35,564 nt of DNA from Symploca sp. SIO2C1 (GTDB taxonomy: Bacteria; Cyanobacteriota; Cyanobacteriia; Cyanobacteriales; Coleofasciculaceae): the NCBI GenBank assembly GCA_010692635.1, contig JAAHGL010000064.1, positions 1 through 35,564 on the forward strand, in the 5' to 3' direction. Positions 12,934 to 20,962 of this stretch are shown here, one piece after another. A program made the position numbers and the translations under genes. Numbering within the stretch: position 1 is the stretch's first letter; every line of letters begins with the position of its first letter. A model generated the notes under the pieces. The model saw only the letters and a list, made by a program, of their open reading frames with translations. It did not search any database and was not told where the DNA came from.

Positions 12934-15666
12934 ATGTCCTTGTTGGATGTTCTTACAAAAGAGATAAGTAAACCAGCACGTTATCTAGGTAACGAGTTGG
13001 GGGCGGTACACAAACCTTGGGAAGCTGCCAGGGTGCGCTGGGTTTTAACTTATCCAGAAATTTATGAAGTGGGTGCTTCTAATTTGGGTCATGTTATTCT
13101 TTACAACATCTTGAATACCCAGCCCAGGCAATTGTGCGATCGCGCTTATTTACCTGCACCAGATTTAGCAGCTAAACTACGGGCAACCCAAACGCCTCTA
13201 TTTGCAGTAGAAAATCAGCGATCGCTCACTGATTTTGATATTTTAGGTTTTAGTCTCAGCTATGAACTAGGGGCAACCAATATTCTGGAAATGCTGGATT
13301 TAGCTGGAATTCCCCTTACTTGGAGAGAAAGGCAAGAGGAGCCGGGGAGATTCCCTAATAACCAATCCCCATTTCCCCTAATCTTTGCTGGGGGACAAAC
13401 TGCTACTTCTAATCCTGAACCCTATGCTGACTTTTTTGACTTTATTGCCTTAGGAGACGGGGAAGAACTGCTGCCGGAGATTGGTTTGGTTTTAGAAGAA
13501 GGTAAGACAGCAGGTTTAAGTAGAGAAGAATTACTACTGGATTTGGCACAAGTTCCAGGAGTATACGTACCCCAATTCTACGATACAGCAGAGGACGGAT
13601 CGGTTCATCCCCTTCGCCCCGATGTGCCAGCAAGGATTCTACGGCGGGTGGCAACACCGATTCCTGCTTATTCTATTGGACTGGTGCCTTATATTGAGAC
13701 AGTACATGACCGACTCAAAATTGAAGTAAGACGAGGTTGTACTCGCGGTTGTCGCTTCTGTCAGCCAGGAATGCTCACTCGTCCGGCACGGGATGTGGAT
13801 GGGGAACAGGTAGTGGAAGCGATTGAAGAGGGGATGCGTGCTACTGGCTACAATGAGTTTTCCTTGCTATCCCTAAGTTGTTCTGACTACCTGGCACTAC
13901 CAGCAGTGGGGATGGAAATCAAAAATCGTCTTAAGGATGAGAATATTTCCCTATCCTTGCCTAGCCAGCGGGTAGACCGTTTTGATGAAAACATTGCTAA
14001 TATTTTAGGCGGCATACGGCAGAGTGGTTTGACTTTTGCTCCAGAAGCGGGAACCCAAAGATTGCGGGACATTATTAATAAAGGATTGACTAATGAAGAA
14101 CTGCTCCGAGGAGTAAAAATTGCCTATGAACAGGGCTGGGATAAGGTCAAGCTTTACTTTATGATTGGTCTACCAGGGGAGACGGATATCGATGTGTTGG
14201 GAATTGCTGAAACTCTCAGCTGGTTGAAACAGGAATGCCAAGCTCATGGCAAGAAATCCCTTAAGTTCAATATCACAATTTCTAACTTTACCCCCAAACC
14301 TCATACCCCTTTCCAGTGGCATTCGGTTTCGACAGCGGAGTTTGAGCGCAAGCAGGAGTTACTCAGACAGGCATTTCGTCGAATGAAAGGCATCAAGGTG
14401 AACTACACTGATGTCCGGATTTCTGCTATGGAAAACTTTGTCGGACGGGGAGACAGACGCTTGGCTGCTGTGGTGCGCCGTGCTTGGGAATTAGGTGCGG
14501 GGATGGATTCCTGGATGGAAAGCTTAGATAAAGCCTTTGCTGCTTGGGAGCAAGCGATCGCAGAATCTGGACTAACCTGGAAATATCGGCAAGTAGAGAA
14601 GGGTGAATGGAATGTTTTTCAGGAGTCAGAATCCCCAATCCCCAATTCCCAATTCCCAATTCCCAATTCAATTGATGCTCCCCTACCCTGGGATCATATT
14701 GATACAGGAATTGATAAGAACTGGCTCAAAGCCGACTTAGAAAGGGCTTTAGCCGCAGCCACCGTGCCGGATTGCTCCTTTGATGGTTGTTCCCATTGCG
14801 GTGTCTGTGGTACTGACTTTGGTCATAACATCGTTATTCCAGCACAGCCAATTCCTCAATTTGATGGCCACTTCAAACCGGATACTACCAAAGTTCAGCG
14901 ATTGCGGGTATGGTTTGGTAAGCGAGGAGACATGGTTTTGTTAGGTCATCTGGATCTAGCCCGTTTATTTGACCGTGCTGTCAGAAGAGCATCCCTACCG
15001 ATTAGTTTCAGTGGTGGCTTTAGCCCTAATCCCCGGATTAGCATTGCTAATGCCTTACCTTTGGGAGCTTCTAGCAGTGGTGATATTGTAGACTTTGAAC
15101 TAACTCAGCAGCTGGATAGGGAAGAATTTCAACAACGGTTAGCATCCCAACTACCTCCAAATATCCCAATTTATGAGGTTGAGGAAGTTGAGTTAAAGAC
15201 TCCTGCGGCTACCCAGCTATTGGCAAAAGCTGAGTATTTGATCCAGGTGGCTGCTGAGGATACTTGTATTGAACAGTGGCAAGATTGGGTGGAGCAAGTT
15301 AAGGCAACTGAAGCTATCTGGTGGGAAAAAACTACCAAGTCAGGTAAGAAGAAACAGGTAAATTTACGGGATTGGTTGTTTGAATTGGAGGTAGGAGGCA
15401 CAAGGCAGGAGGCAGAAGGCAGGAGGCAAGAGGCAGGAGGCAGGAGGCAGGAGGCAGAAGGCAGGAGGCAGGAAGTTGTTACAAGTAATCAGGGGGATAA
15501 ACCACCATTACCAAATTCCTTGGTTACTCTGCGCTATGTAGGTAGTTGCCGCAATGATGGAACAATGTTGCGACCAGAGCATTTAGTTTATATGCTAGAG
15601 CAAGTCTTACAGCGAGAGTTTCGGTTGTTGCACACTCACCGGCAACGGTTAATTTTGTTGAAGTAA
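12934..15666 (+). CDS. TIGR03960 family B12-binding radical SAM protein with DUF2344 domain
   Basis: The 910-residue product has an N-terminal cobalamin-binding-like domain (SNLGHVILYNILN, FDILGFSLSYELGATNILEML), then a radical SAM domain with the [4Fe-4S] ligands C269, C273 and C276 in RRGCTRGCRFCQPGML, and LKFNITISNFTPKPHTPFQWH. A Cys-rich linker (CSFDGCSHCGVCG) leads to a C-terminal DUF2344/TIGR03936 domain (LRVWFGKRGDMVLLGHLDLARLFDRAVRRA). This fusion is standard in cyanobacteria; its substrate is unknown to me. Two segments are foreign: residues about 566-578 (SPIPNSQFPIPNSI) and about 820-847 (GRRQEAEGRRQE-type) are translations of in-frame heptanucleotide repeats. ATG at 12934 is supported by GAGAGG upstream. 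No ribonuclease E gene follows, although one often does in relatives. Confidence 0.93.
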   Translation: MSLLDVLTKEISKPARYLGNELGAVHKPWEAARVRWVLTYPEIYEVGASNLGHVILYNILNTQPRQLCDRAYLPAPDLAAKLRATQTPLFAVENQRSLTDFDILGFSLSYELGATNILEMLDLAGIPLTWRERQEEPGRFPNNQSPFPLIFAGGQTATSNPEPYADFFDFIALGDGEELLPEIGLVLEEGKTAGLSREELLLDLAQVPGVYVPQFYDTAEDGSVHPLRPDVPARILRRVATPIPAYSIGLVPYIETVHDRLKIEVRRGCTRGCRFCQPGMLTRPARDVDGEQVVEAIEEGMRATGYNEFSLLSLSCSDYLALPAVGMEIKNRLKDENISLSLPSQRVDRFDENIANILGGIRQSGLTFAPEAGTQRLRDIINKGLTNEELLRGVKIAYEQGWDKVKLYFMIGLPGETDIDVLGIAETLSWLKQECQAHGKKSLKFNITISNFTPKPHTPFQWHSVSTAEFERKQELLRQAFRRMKGIKVNYTDVRISAMENFVGRGDRRLAAVVRRAWELGAGMDSWMESLDKAFAAWEQAIAESGLTWKYRQVEKGEWNVFQESESPIPNSQFPIPNSIDAPLPWDHIDTGIDKNWLKADLERALAAATVPDCSFDGCSHCGVCGTDFGHNIVIPAQPIPQFDGHFKPDTTKVQRLRVWFGKRGDMVLLGHLDLARLFDRAVRRASLPISFSGGFSPNPRISIANALPLGASSSGDIVDFELTQQLDREEFQQRLASQLPPNIPIYEVEEVELKTPAATQLLAKAEYLIQVAAEDTCIEQWQDWVEQVKATEAIWWEKTTKSGKKKQVNLRDWLFELEVGGTRQEAEGRRQEAGGRRQEAEGRRQEVVTSNQGDKPPLPNSLVTLRYVGSCRNDGTMLRPEHLVYMLEQVLQREFRLLHTHRQRLILLK
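14631..14665 (+). repeat. In-frame ATTCCCA repeat inside the radical SAM gene
   Basis: Five 7-bp units (ATCCCCA twice, ATTCCCA three times) lie inside the coding region in the linker between the radical SAM domain and the Cys-rich segment. Because 7 is not a multiple of 3 the units read through all frames, giving the Pro/Asn/Ser-rich peptide. The gene stays open. Confidence 0.88.
15393..15474 (+). repeat. In-frame AGGAGGC-type repeat inside the radical SAM gene
   Basis: About eleven degenerate 7-bp units of AGGAGGC, AGAAGGC and AGGCAGG type lie inside the DUF2344 domain and are translated into an Arg/Gln/Glu/Gly-rich loop. The same repeat family occurs between genes at about 23807-23842. The reading frame is kept on both sides. 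Confidence 0.88.
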
Positions 15667-15704
15667 TTGTTTACAACGAGCAAATAAGACTTCAACGTTC
15701 TTCT

Positions 15705-15874
15705 CATATGCACGGGTGAGGTGAAATTTACAGTGGCTTTCAAGAAATAAGTGAGAAGGCAGAGGGATCCAAGGGAAGAGGATTTGACAAAAGTTTCTTC
15801 ACTCATTACTCATTACTCATTACTTGTTACTCAAAAAAGCTCTCCCACATCTTTTTTCACCTCACCCTCATATG
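15705..15874. repeat. 170-bp element with terminal inverted repeats between convergent genes
   Basis: The left end has CATATG (15705-15710) then GGGTGAGGTGAAA (15714-15726). The right end has the exact reverse complements TTTCACCTCACCC (15855-15867) and CATATG (15869-15874), differing only in a 3-nt versus 1-nt spacer. Inside is an ACTCATT heptanucleotide array (about 15802-15832). It could be a MITE-like element, a bidirectional terminator, or both. No gene was found inside. Confidence 0.7.
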
Positions 15875-15877
15875 ACC

Positions 15878-16791
15878 CTAGGATGGGATGCTCCCTTGTT
15901 CTAAAGCTCCTAGAGCTTTGAGAGTTGCAGTCATTACCGCAGTTATTCCTTTAACCCCCGTGATATTCATGCCATCGTAGGGTTTGTCAGTTCTCAGGGT
16001 ATTCCAGCATTCTCCTGTAACCACATCGGAGATTTTAATTACCTGATCATGGCTGCCACTGATTAAGATACTGCGATTACTGCTGAAGCTAACAGACCAG
16101 ACTTGGCTGGTATGCTCTGAGAGAATATTCAGACATTCCCCAGTATCAACATCCCACAACCGCACTATTTGCTCATCACTACTACTGACTAGAGGTTGAC
16201 CCTTGCCACTAAAGCTGACAGCATGGAGTCGCTCAGTTTGACAAGACCAGCTTTTTATGCATTTTCCTGTGCTCACCTCCCACAGTTTCACTGTTTGGTC
16301 ATAGAAAAGCTCAACATCAGGAGCTTCTCCCCAATCTTGGCAAGGATTAGACTTTTGGGGGGGGTAAGCGAAATTTTGGTTGGAATTTCCATTCTCCGCG
16401 TCTCCGCGTCTGGTGCGTCTCGCGTCTGCTCACTCGTTTCCCCACCCCTTTTTTCGCTCACCCTTTGGGGGGGAAGCATTACTGAATTACCAACTGATTC
16501 TGTAAGCACAGTGCTTGAAGCTTCCCCGGAAGGAAATCGCCGCTTGATTATTGTCCGAAAGTTCTTTTTGTTGACTTCTTCTTCTAATGCTTCTGCTAGC
16601 AGCCTCCAGAGCTTAGGACCAACATCTTGCTTGAGATACCCTGGAGTATAGCCATCAGCATCAGCAATCTTCTCATAGGTCAGACCTTGCCAAGTTCCCT
16701 CAATTACAGCCCTTTGAACATCATTAAGATGTTTCCCTGTTTGTTGGAAAACTATGGTGTCTGTGACTTTGAAAACTGCTTCAAAGTTCAT
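15878..16791 (-). pseudogene. HTH-WD40 protein remnant, frameshifted at a G8 tract
   Basis: The N-terminal part (16791 to about 16360) is a VMAP-type helix-turn-helix domain (TGKHLNDVQRAVIEGTWQGLTYEKIADADGYTPGYLKQDV). In cyanobacteria this domain normally precedes an NB-ARC/AAA NTPase and a long WD40 propeller. Here the NTPase is absent. A low-complexity linker (EKRGGETSEQTRDAPDAETRR) leads to only about three WD40 repeats (QTVKLWEVSTGKCIKSW, IVRLWDVDTGECLNIL, VIKISDVVTGECWNTL). The two parts are in different frames. The switch lies at an 8-base G run on the plus strand (16357-16364); one extra base there would join them through PPQKSNPCQDWGEAPDVELFYDQTVKLWE. I infer an internal deletion of a large signalling protein. 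Sequencing error or slippage at the run cannot be excluded. Confidence 0.7.
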
Positions 16792-16796
16792 TCGAT

Positions 16797-17287
16797 TTAT
16801 AGAAGCGTCCAGGTTTACTCTTCACTCTACTATGCCTTTGACGGGATCAACACAGCAGTGGGAACAACTGACATCAACGACATGTCCCTAATTATGAAGT
16901 TAGAGCACGCTCACTACAAGTATTTATTTACAGAAGACTTGAATAATGCTATAGGTGGTTACTTAGTTCTAATAAATTTTTTGCAAGAGTGGGAGCTAAG
17001 TATGCTTTAGTAGCGTTAACTCAAGGTTTGTGGTCTAGCGATCGCTCCTCTATAGAATTAGCAATTGGTTGCAAGATAATGATATACCTGTCTTTGTTAA
17101 TGGCTTCTCTGGTCACATTCGCGTTGAGGACTACCGCAATCGGCTGAAAATTTCAGAAGAAAAGGAGACTTATCCCCGTATCTGTAACGAATACAGCACA
17201 GTGGCAATAAGTAACCAGTTAACAATAAACGAAAAAGCAGATACCATAAACATTACAGCCTACTGCCTACTCGTACTAGCTGATTAA
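16797..17287 (+). pseudogene. Possible degraded unknown gene with two frameshifts
   Basis: Three overlapping open stretches read like one protein in three pieces. Frame 1 (to about 16975) gives YSSLYYAFDGINTAVG and HYKYLFTEDLNNAIGGYLVLIN. Frame 3 (about 16977-17060) gives FFARVGAKYALVALTQGLWSSDRSSIELAIG. The next frame (about 17063-17287) gives WLQDNDIPVFVNGFSGHIRVEDYRNRLKISEEKE. The composition is protein-like but I do not recognise the family, and chance open frames remain possible. If real, the gene lay just upstream of the Wzt-like ATPase, where a permease is usually found, but these pieces do not look like membrane segments. Confidence 0.3.
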
Positions 17288-17318
17288 TTGAGGTGTGAGT
17301 GTTTGAGTTGATGACTCA

Positions 17319-18626
17319 ATGAGTGAAATTGCAATTTCCCTAAAGAATATCTCCAAGTGTTTTAAGCGCTACAATCGTCCGATAGATCGATTGAAGGAGA
17401 TTTTATTACCAGGTAAGAGTAGAGCCGATGAGTTTTGGGCACTGCGAGATATTGATCTGGAGATTAACAAAGGGCAAACGGTTGGCATTGTCGGTCAAAA
17501 TGGCTCTGGAAAAAGTACCCTACTCCAAATTATTGCAGGAACCCTAACCCCAACTAAAGGAGAAGTAGTAGTCAATGGTAGGGTTTCCGCCTTACTAGAA
17601 CTCGGAAGTGGGTTTAACCCAGAGTTCACTGGGAGGCAAAATGTCTTTTTTAATGGGAGGCTACTGGGGTTAAGTAAGAGAGAAATTGAAGAAAAATTTG
17701 ACACAATTGCTAGTTTTGCCAATATCGGTGATTTTATTGATCAGCCGGTCACAACTTACTCAAGCGGGATGTATATTCGGCTAGCATTTGCTGTTGCCAT
17801 CAATGTAGACCCTGATATTCTGATTATCGATGAAGCTCTCTCTGTAGGGGATGCCAAGTTTCAATTAAAGTGCTTTCTCAAACTCAAAGAACTCCAAGAA
17901 AAAGGCATAACTATTTTATTTGTTTCCCACGATAGTAATTTAGTTAAGCGATACTGTCAAACAGCACTCCTGTTAAATCAAGGTCAAAAGATTATAGAAG
18001 CAGTGCCAAACACAGTAATTAATCGTTATACCAAACTTTTATTTGCAGATGAAGAAGATCAGCAAATCTTAGAGCAAGAGCTGAAGTTAACTAAAAATCA
18101 AGAAAATCACTCAAACTCCAACAATTCATCTTATCAGTACCAGCCCTTAGAATATCGATATGGTAATGGTCGAGGAGAGATTGAAGCAATACATATAGAA
18201 AATAGTCAAGGTCAAGAAACTTTTACTTTTGCCTCTTGTGAAAAAATGGTTGCTAGATTAACCATCCTCGTTCAAGACTTCGTAGCTAAACCACTAGTTG
18301 CCATGACCTTAAAAGATGCTAAGGGTGAAGATATATATATAACTAATACTTATTATCAAAACATTGAAATGCCGGAATTGAATCCTGGAACCTTGTTCAA
18401 TATATCTTTTACTCAGGAACTTTTGGTTTGTCCAGGAGATTACTTTCTTTCTTTCGGTTTTATATCTTTGGATGGTAGTAAAATTATTCCAGTTGACCGT
18501 AGATATGATGCAATTCATTTAAAGATAATTCGAGCTTCTACTGATATGAGCCAAGGAGTAGTTAATCTTAAAAGTCAAATTGATGTTAATCTAAACAAAT
18601 CCAATGCTATTAAATTCAATAATTGA
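17319..18626 (+). CDS. Wzt-like ABC transporter ATP-binding protein for polysaccharide export
   Basis: The 435-residue product has an N-terminal nucleotide-binding domain: Walker A GQNGSGKST at 59-67, signature YSSGM at 147-151, Walker B DILIIDE at 166-172 and the switch His204. The extended N-terminus (CFKRYNRPIDRLKEILLPG) and LLELGSGFNPEFTGRQNVFFNG are typical of O-antigen and teichoic-acid exporters (Wzt, TagH). From about residue 275 a Wzt_C-like beta domain follows (IEAIHIENSQGQETFTF, LFNISFTQELLVCPGDYFLSFGFIS), which in homologues binds the modified glycan end. Its partner, the Wzm permease, is not in the window. The gene begins a plus-strand block of methyltransferases and a glycosyltransferase, which fits export of a methylated polysaccharide. 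The start is ATG 17319; the ribosome binding site is weak. Confidence 0.92.
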   Translation: MSEIAISLKNISKCFKRYNRPIDRLKEILLPGKSRADEFWALRDIDLEINKGQTVGIVGQNGSGKSTLLQIIAGTLTPTKGEVVVNGRVSALLELGSGFNPEFTGRQNVFFNGRLLGLSKREIEEKFDTIASFANIGDFIDQPVTTYSSGMYIRLAFAVAINVDPDILIIDEALSVGDAKFQLKCFLKLKELQEKGITILFVSHDSNLVKRYCQTALLLNQGQKIIEAVPNTVINRYTKLLFADEEDQQILEQELKLTKNQENHSNSNNSSYQYQPLEYRYGNGRGEIEAIHIENSQGQETFTFASCEKMVARLTILVQDFVAKPLVAMTLKDAKGEDIYITNTYYQNIEMPELNPGTLFNISFTQELLVCPGDYFLSFGFISLDGSKIIPVDRRYDAIHLKIIRASTDMSQGVVNLKSQIDVNLNKSNAIKFNN

Positions 18627-18640
18627 TAATGAACAATGAA

Positions 18641-18800
18641 CAATGGATAATTACCTCTCCTTGAAAGAAGAGAATTGAACTTAAGGAAAATATTTTTTTA
18701 TTTTCTTCATAAATGAAGAGATCTTAGACAAAATCAACCAATTATCAATTATCCATTATCAATTATCCATTATCAATTATCCATTATCAATTATCCATTG
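18641..18800. repeat. Inverted-ended ATTATCA/ATTATCC repeat region
   Basis: CAATGGATAATT (18641-18652) is the perfect reverse complement of 18789-18800. The right side is a heptanucleotide array of alternating ATTATCA and ATTATCC units (about 18739-18797). The array can therefore fold back on the left copy. It fills most of the gap between the Wzt-like gene and the methyltransferase gene. Confidence 0.75.
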
Positions 18801-18832
18801 ATAAATTAGCATATGTAATTGAACATAAATTA

Positions 18833-20869
18833 ATGCAATATCCAGAAGATTTTGATCAAGATTCTGTAGCAAATATCTGGTTACCGCGTCAAGAACAATT
18901 TACCTTCCAGTATTCAGATGGAGGAGAGGCAGAAGTTTATCTAGAGAATTGCCTCAGACAAGCCTCAGATCTCAGGTGCCATTCAGTTGAATTGACAAGC
19001 TTGATCCGGGATTGGCCTTCTGAATATCATCTTAGTCCTAAACGGAGTAACCTATTGCGTCCTTTAGTATTAAATCATTGTCGTACTGTACTAGAGTTGG
19101 GAGCCGGATGTGGAGCTATTACTCGATACTTGGGGGAGAATGTTCCCAGGGTAATAGCAGTTGAAGGTAGTAGCAACAGAGCAAAAATTGCGGCTTTGAG
19201 ATGTAGGGATCTAAATAATGTTGAGCTAGTTTGTGGACAGTTCCAGGATATTACGTTTTCCGAAAAGTTCGACCTAGTAACTTTAATTGGAGTCCTAGAG
19301 TATAGTGCCTCCTACATCCAATCAGTTAACCCTTATCAAAGAGCCATTGAGATTGCTAAGCAAAATTTAGCAGCTGATGGCATCTTGATTGTGGCAATTG
19401 AAAATAAACTGGGACTAAAATACTTTGCTGGCTCTAGTGAAGACCATACAAAAGTCTGGTTCGATGGTATAGAAGGTTACAATAGTGGTCAATTACTAAA
19501 GACTTTTGGCAAAAAAGAGTTGGAAGTTCTCCTCAAGTCTACAGGTTTAGAACATTTGTGCTTTTTATACCCCTTCCCTGACTACAAATTGCCTGACGTC
19601 CTCTTCTCTCTACAAGCAGAAAAGCAAAATCAGACTCAGCCTTTTCTGTATCAATGGCTTGGCTATGATAATTCCAGGGATTACTCTCATAAACAGCTAG
19701 AGCTATTTCAAGAGTTATTGGTAGCTAAGCAAATAGAAGCCAATGGCTTTTTGTCTCAAATGAGCAATTCCTTTTTAATACTAGCTAGTGAATCTCGAGA
19801 GAATATTGCTCAGTATCTCAACTCCAACTGCCTTGTCTGGAAGTACTCGGTGATGAACCGATTGAAAAAATTTATGTCTCAAGTCACTCTGACAAGAGAT
19901 AATGAGCATCAATTAATTGTTACTAAAGAACCTATATATCCTGACTTGGCTGCTTCGGAAACAGGAACAGATGAGCAGTTAAAGCATGATCCCCAAATTC
20001 AGAGTAAATTTCTGGCTGGGGTAACACTCATGGAGCAAATAGTTCAAGCAATTAGAAATAAGACTGCGACAGAAGAACCTAGTTTAAAGTATCCTCTAAC
20101 AACTTGGTATGATTTCTTAGTTCAAGAAGCCAACAGAACCATTGGCAGTGAAACAGAAATTCCTGGCATATATGTAGACTGTGGTCCAGGAAATCTTATT
20201 GTTACTTCCAGTGGTAAGGTAGAGTATGTAGACCAAGAGTGGAGTTTTAGAGAAAAGTTACCAATTAAGTTTGTCCTATTCAGGTGCCTGCTTTACACTT
20301 ATCAAAAAATCCATCCTTGGATAGATTTGTATTTAGATGAATTGCTACCAGATAAATCTTTGCAATCATTTATCTTATTCTGTTTCCAATTAATATCTTT
20401 GAACATCACCGCTGGAGAATTCAGGGATTTTTTAGAACAGGAGTGGATTTTCCAGAAACAAGTCAATCCTTTACTCAAAACAGTTAGCTTTGATGATTAT
20501 TTGATAGGTGTCCATTATACTCCTGAGTCTTTACTCGTAGCTAAAGCTCCCTATCGCTTGTGGTTTCAGTTGCGCAAAACGAGGGAAGAGCTTCAGCAAA
20601 CTGAGGACAATTTAAAGGGAGCGCACTTTGAGTTACAGCAAACTCAGTCCCAACTACAGCAAACTCAGTCCCAGCTACAGCAAACTCAGTCTCAGCTACA
20701 GCAAACTCAGTCCCAGCTACATCAAACTCAGTCCCAGCTACATCAAACTCAGCATCAGCTACAACAGGCTGAGGCTACCATTACCGGAATGGAGAGTAGC
20801 AAGTTTTGGCAGTTGCGCCAGGGATGGTTCCGGCTGAAGCAGAGTTTAGGGTTAGGGACTTACCTTTGA
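18833..20869 (+). CDS. SAM-dependent methyltransferase with C-terminal heptad-repeat coiled coil
   Basis: The 678-residue product has a class I methyltransferase domain at about residues 75-260: motif [11 protein letters not shown] (86-95), acidic VIAVEGS, and [12 protein letters not shown] as motif IV. The middle 260-580 has conserved-looking segments ([44 protein letters not shown]) seen in other large cyanobacterial surface-glycan proteins. From about 580 a coiled coil begins, dominated by six to seven copies of a 7-residue unit LQQTQSQ encoded by a 21-bp DNA repeat. The end, [22 protein letters not shown], is a tail motif common on cyanobacterial glycosyltransferases. It most likely methylates a glycan or acts as a chain-length scaffold in polysaccharide assembly. 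ATG 18833 directly precedes an acidic N-terminus; the ribosome binding site is weak. Confidence 0.85.
   Translation: MQYPEDFDQDSVANIWLPRQEQFTFQYSDGGEAEVYLENCLRQASDLRCHSVELTSLIRDWPSEYHLSPKRSNLLRPLVLNHCRTVLELGAGCGAITRYLGENVPRVIAVEGSSNRAKIAALRCRDLNNVELVCGQFQDITFSEKFDLVTLIGVLEYSASYIQSVNPYQRAIEIAKQNLAADGILIVAIENKLGLKYFAGSSEDHTKVWFDGIEGYNSGQLLKTFGKKELEVLLKSTGLEHLCFLYPFPDYKLPDVLFSLQAEKQNQTQPFLYQWLGYDNSRDYSHKQLELFQELLVAKQIEANGFLSQMSNSFLILASESRENIAQYLNSNCLVWKYSVMNRLKKFMSQVTLTRDNEHQLIVTKEPIYPDLAASETGTDEQLKHDPQIQSKFLAGVTLMEQIVQAIRNKTATEEPSLKYPLTTWYDFLVQEANRTIGSETEIPGIYVDCGPGNLIVTSSGKVEYVDQEWSFREKLPIKFVLFRCLLYTYQKIHPWIDLYLDELLPDKSLQSFILFCFQLISLNITAGEFRDFLEQEWIFQKQVNPLLKTVSFDDYLIGVHYTPESLLVAKAPYRLWFQLRKTREELQQTEDNLKGAHFELQQTQSQLQQTQSQLQQTQSQLQQTQSQLHQTQSQLHQTQHQLQQAEATITGMESSKFWQLRQGWFRLKQSLGLGTYL
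20633..20779 (+). repeat. 21-bp tandem repeat encoding LQQTQSQ heptads
   Basis: Six near-perfect 21-bp units start at 20633, each encoding L(Q/H)QTQ(S/H)Q, and a diverged seventh (LQQAEAT) ends near 20779. The unit equals two coiled-coil turns, so copy number changes the coil length in whole heptads without a frameshift. Confidence 0.92.
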
Positions 20870-20962
20870 AGGTAGGGGAGATGGGGAAGACAACAGAGAA
20901 ATTCTCAATTAGCAATTAGCAATTAGCAATTAGCAATTCTCAATTCTCAAATTCAAGTTATT

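Noticed and set aside
16196-16651. Plus-strand open frame opposite the HTH-WD40 remnant
   Set aside because: No recognisable motif or ribosome binding site; the minus strand carries two recognisable domains.
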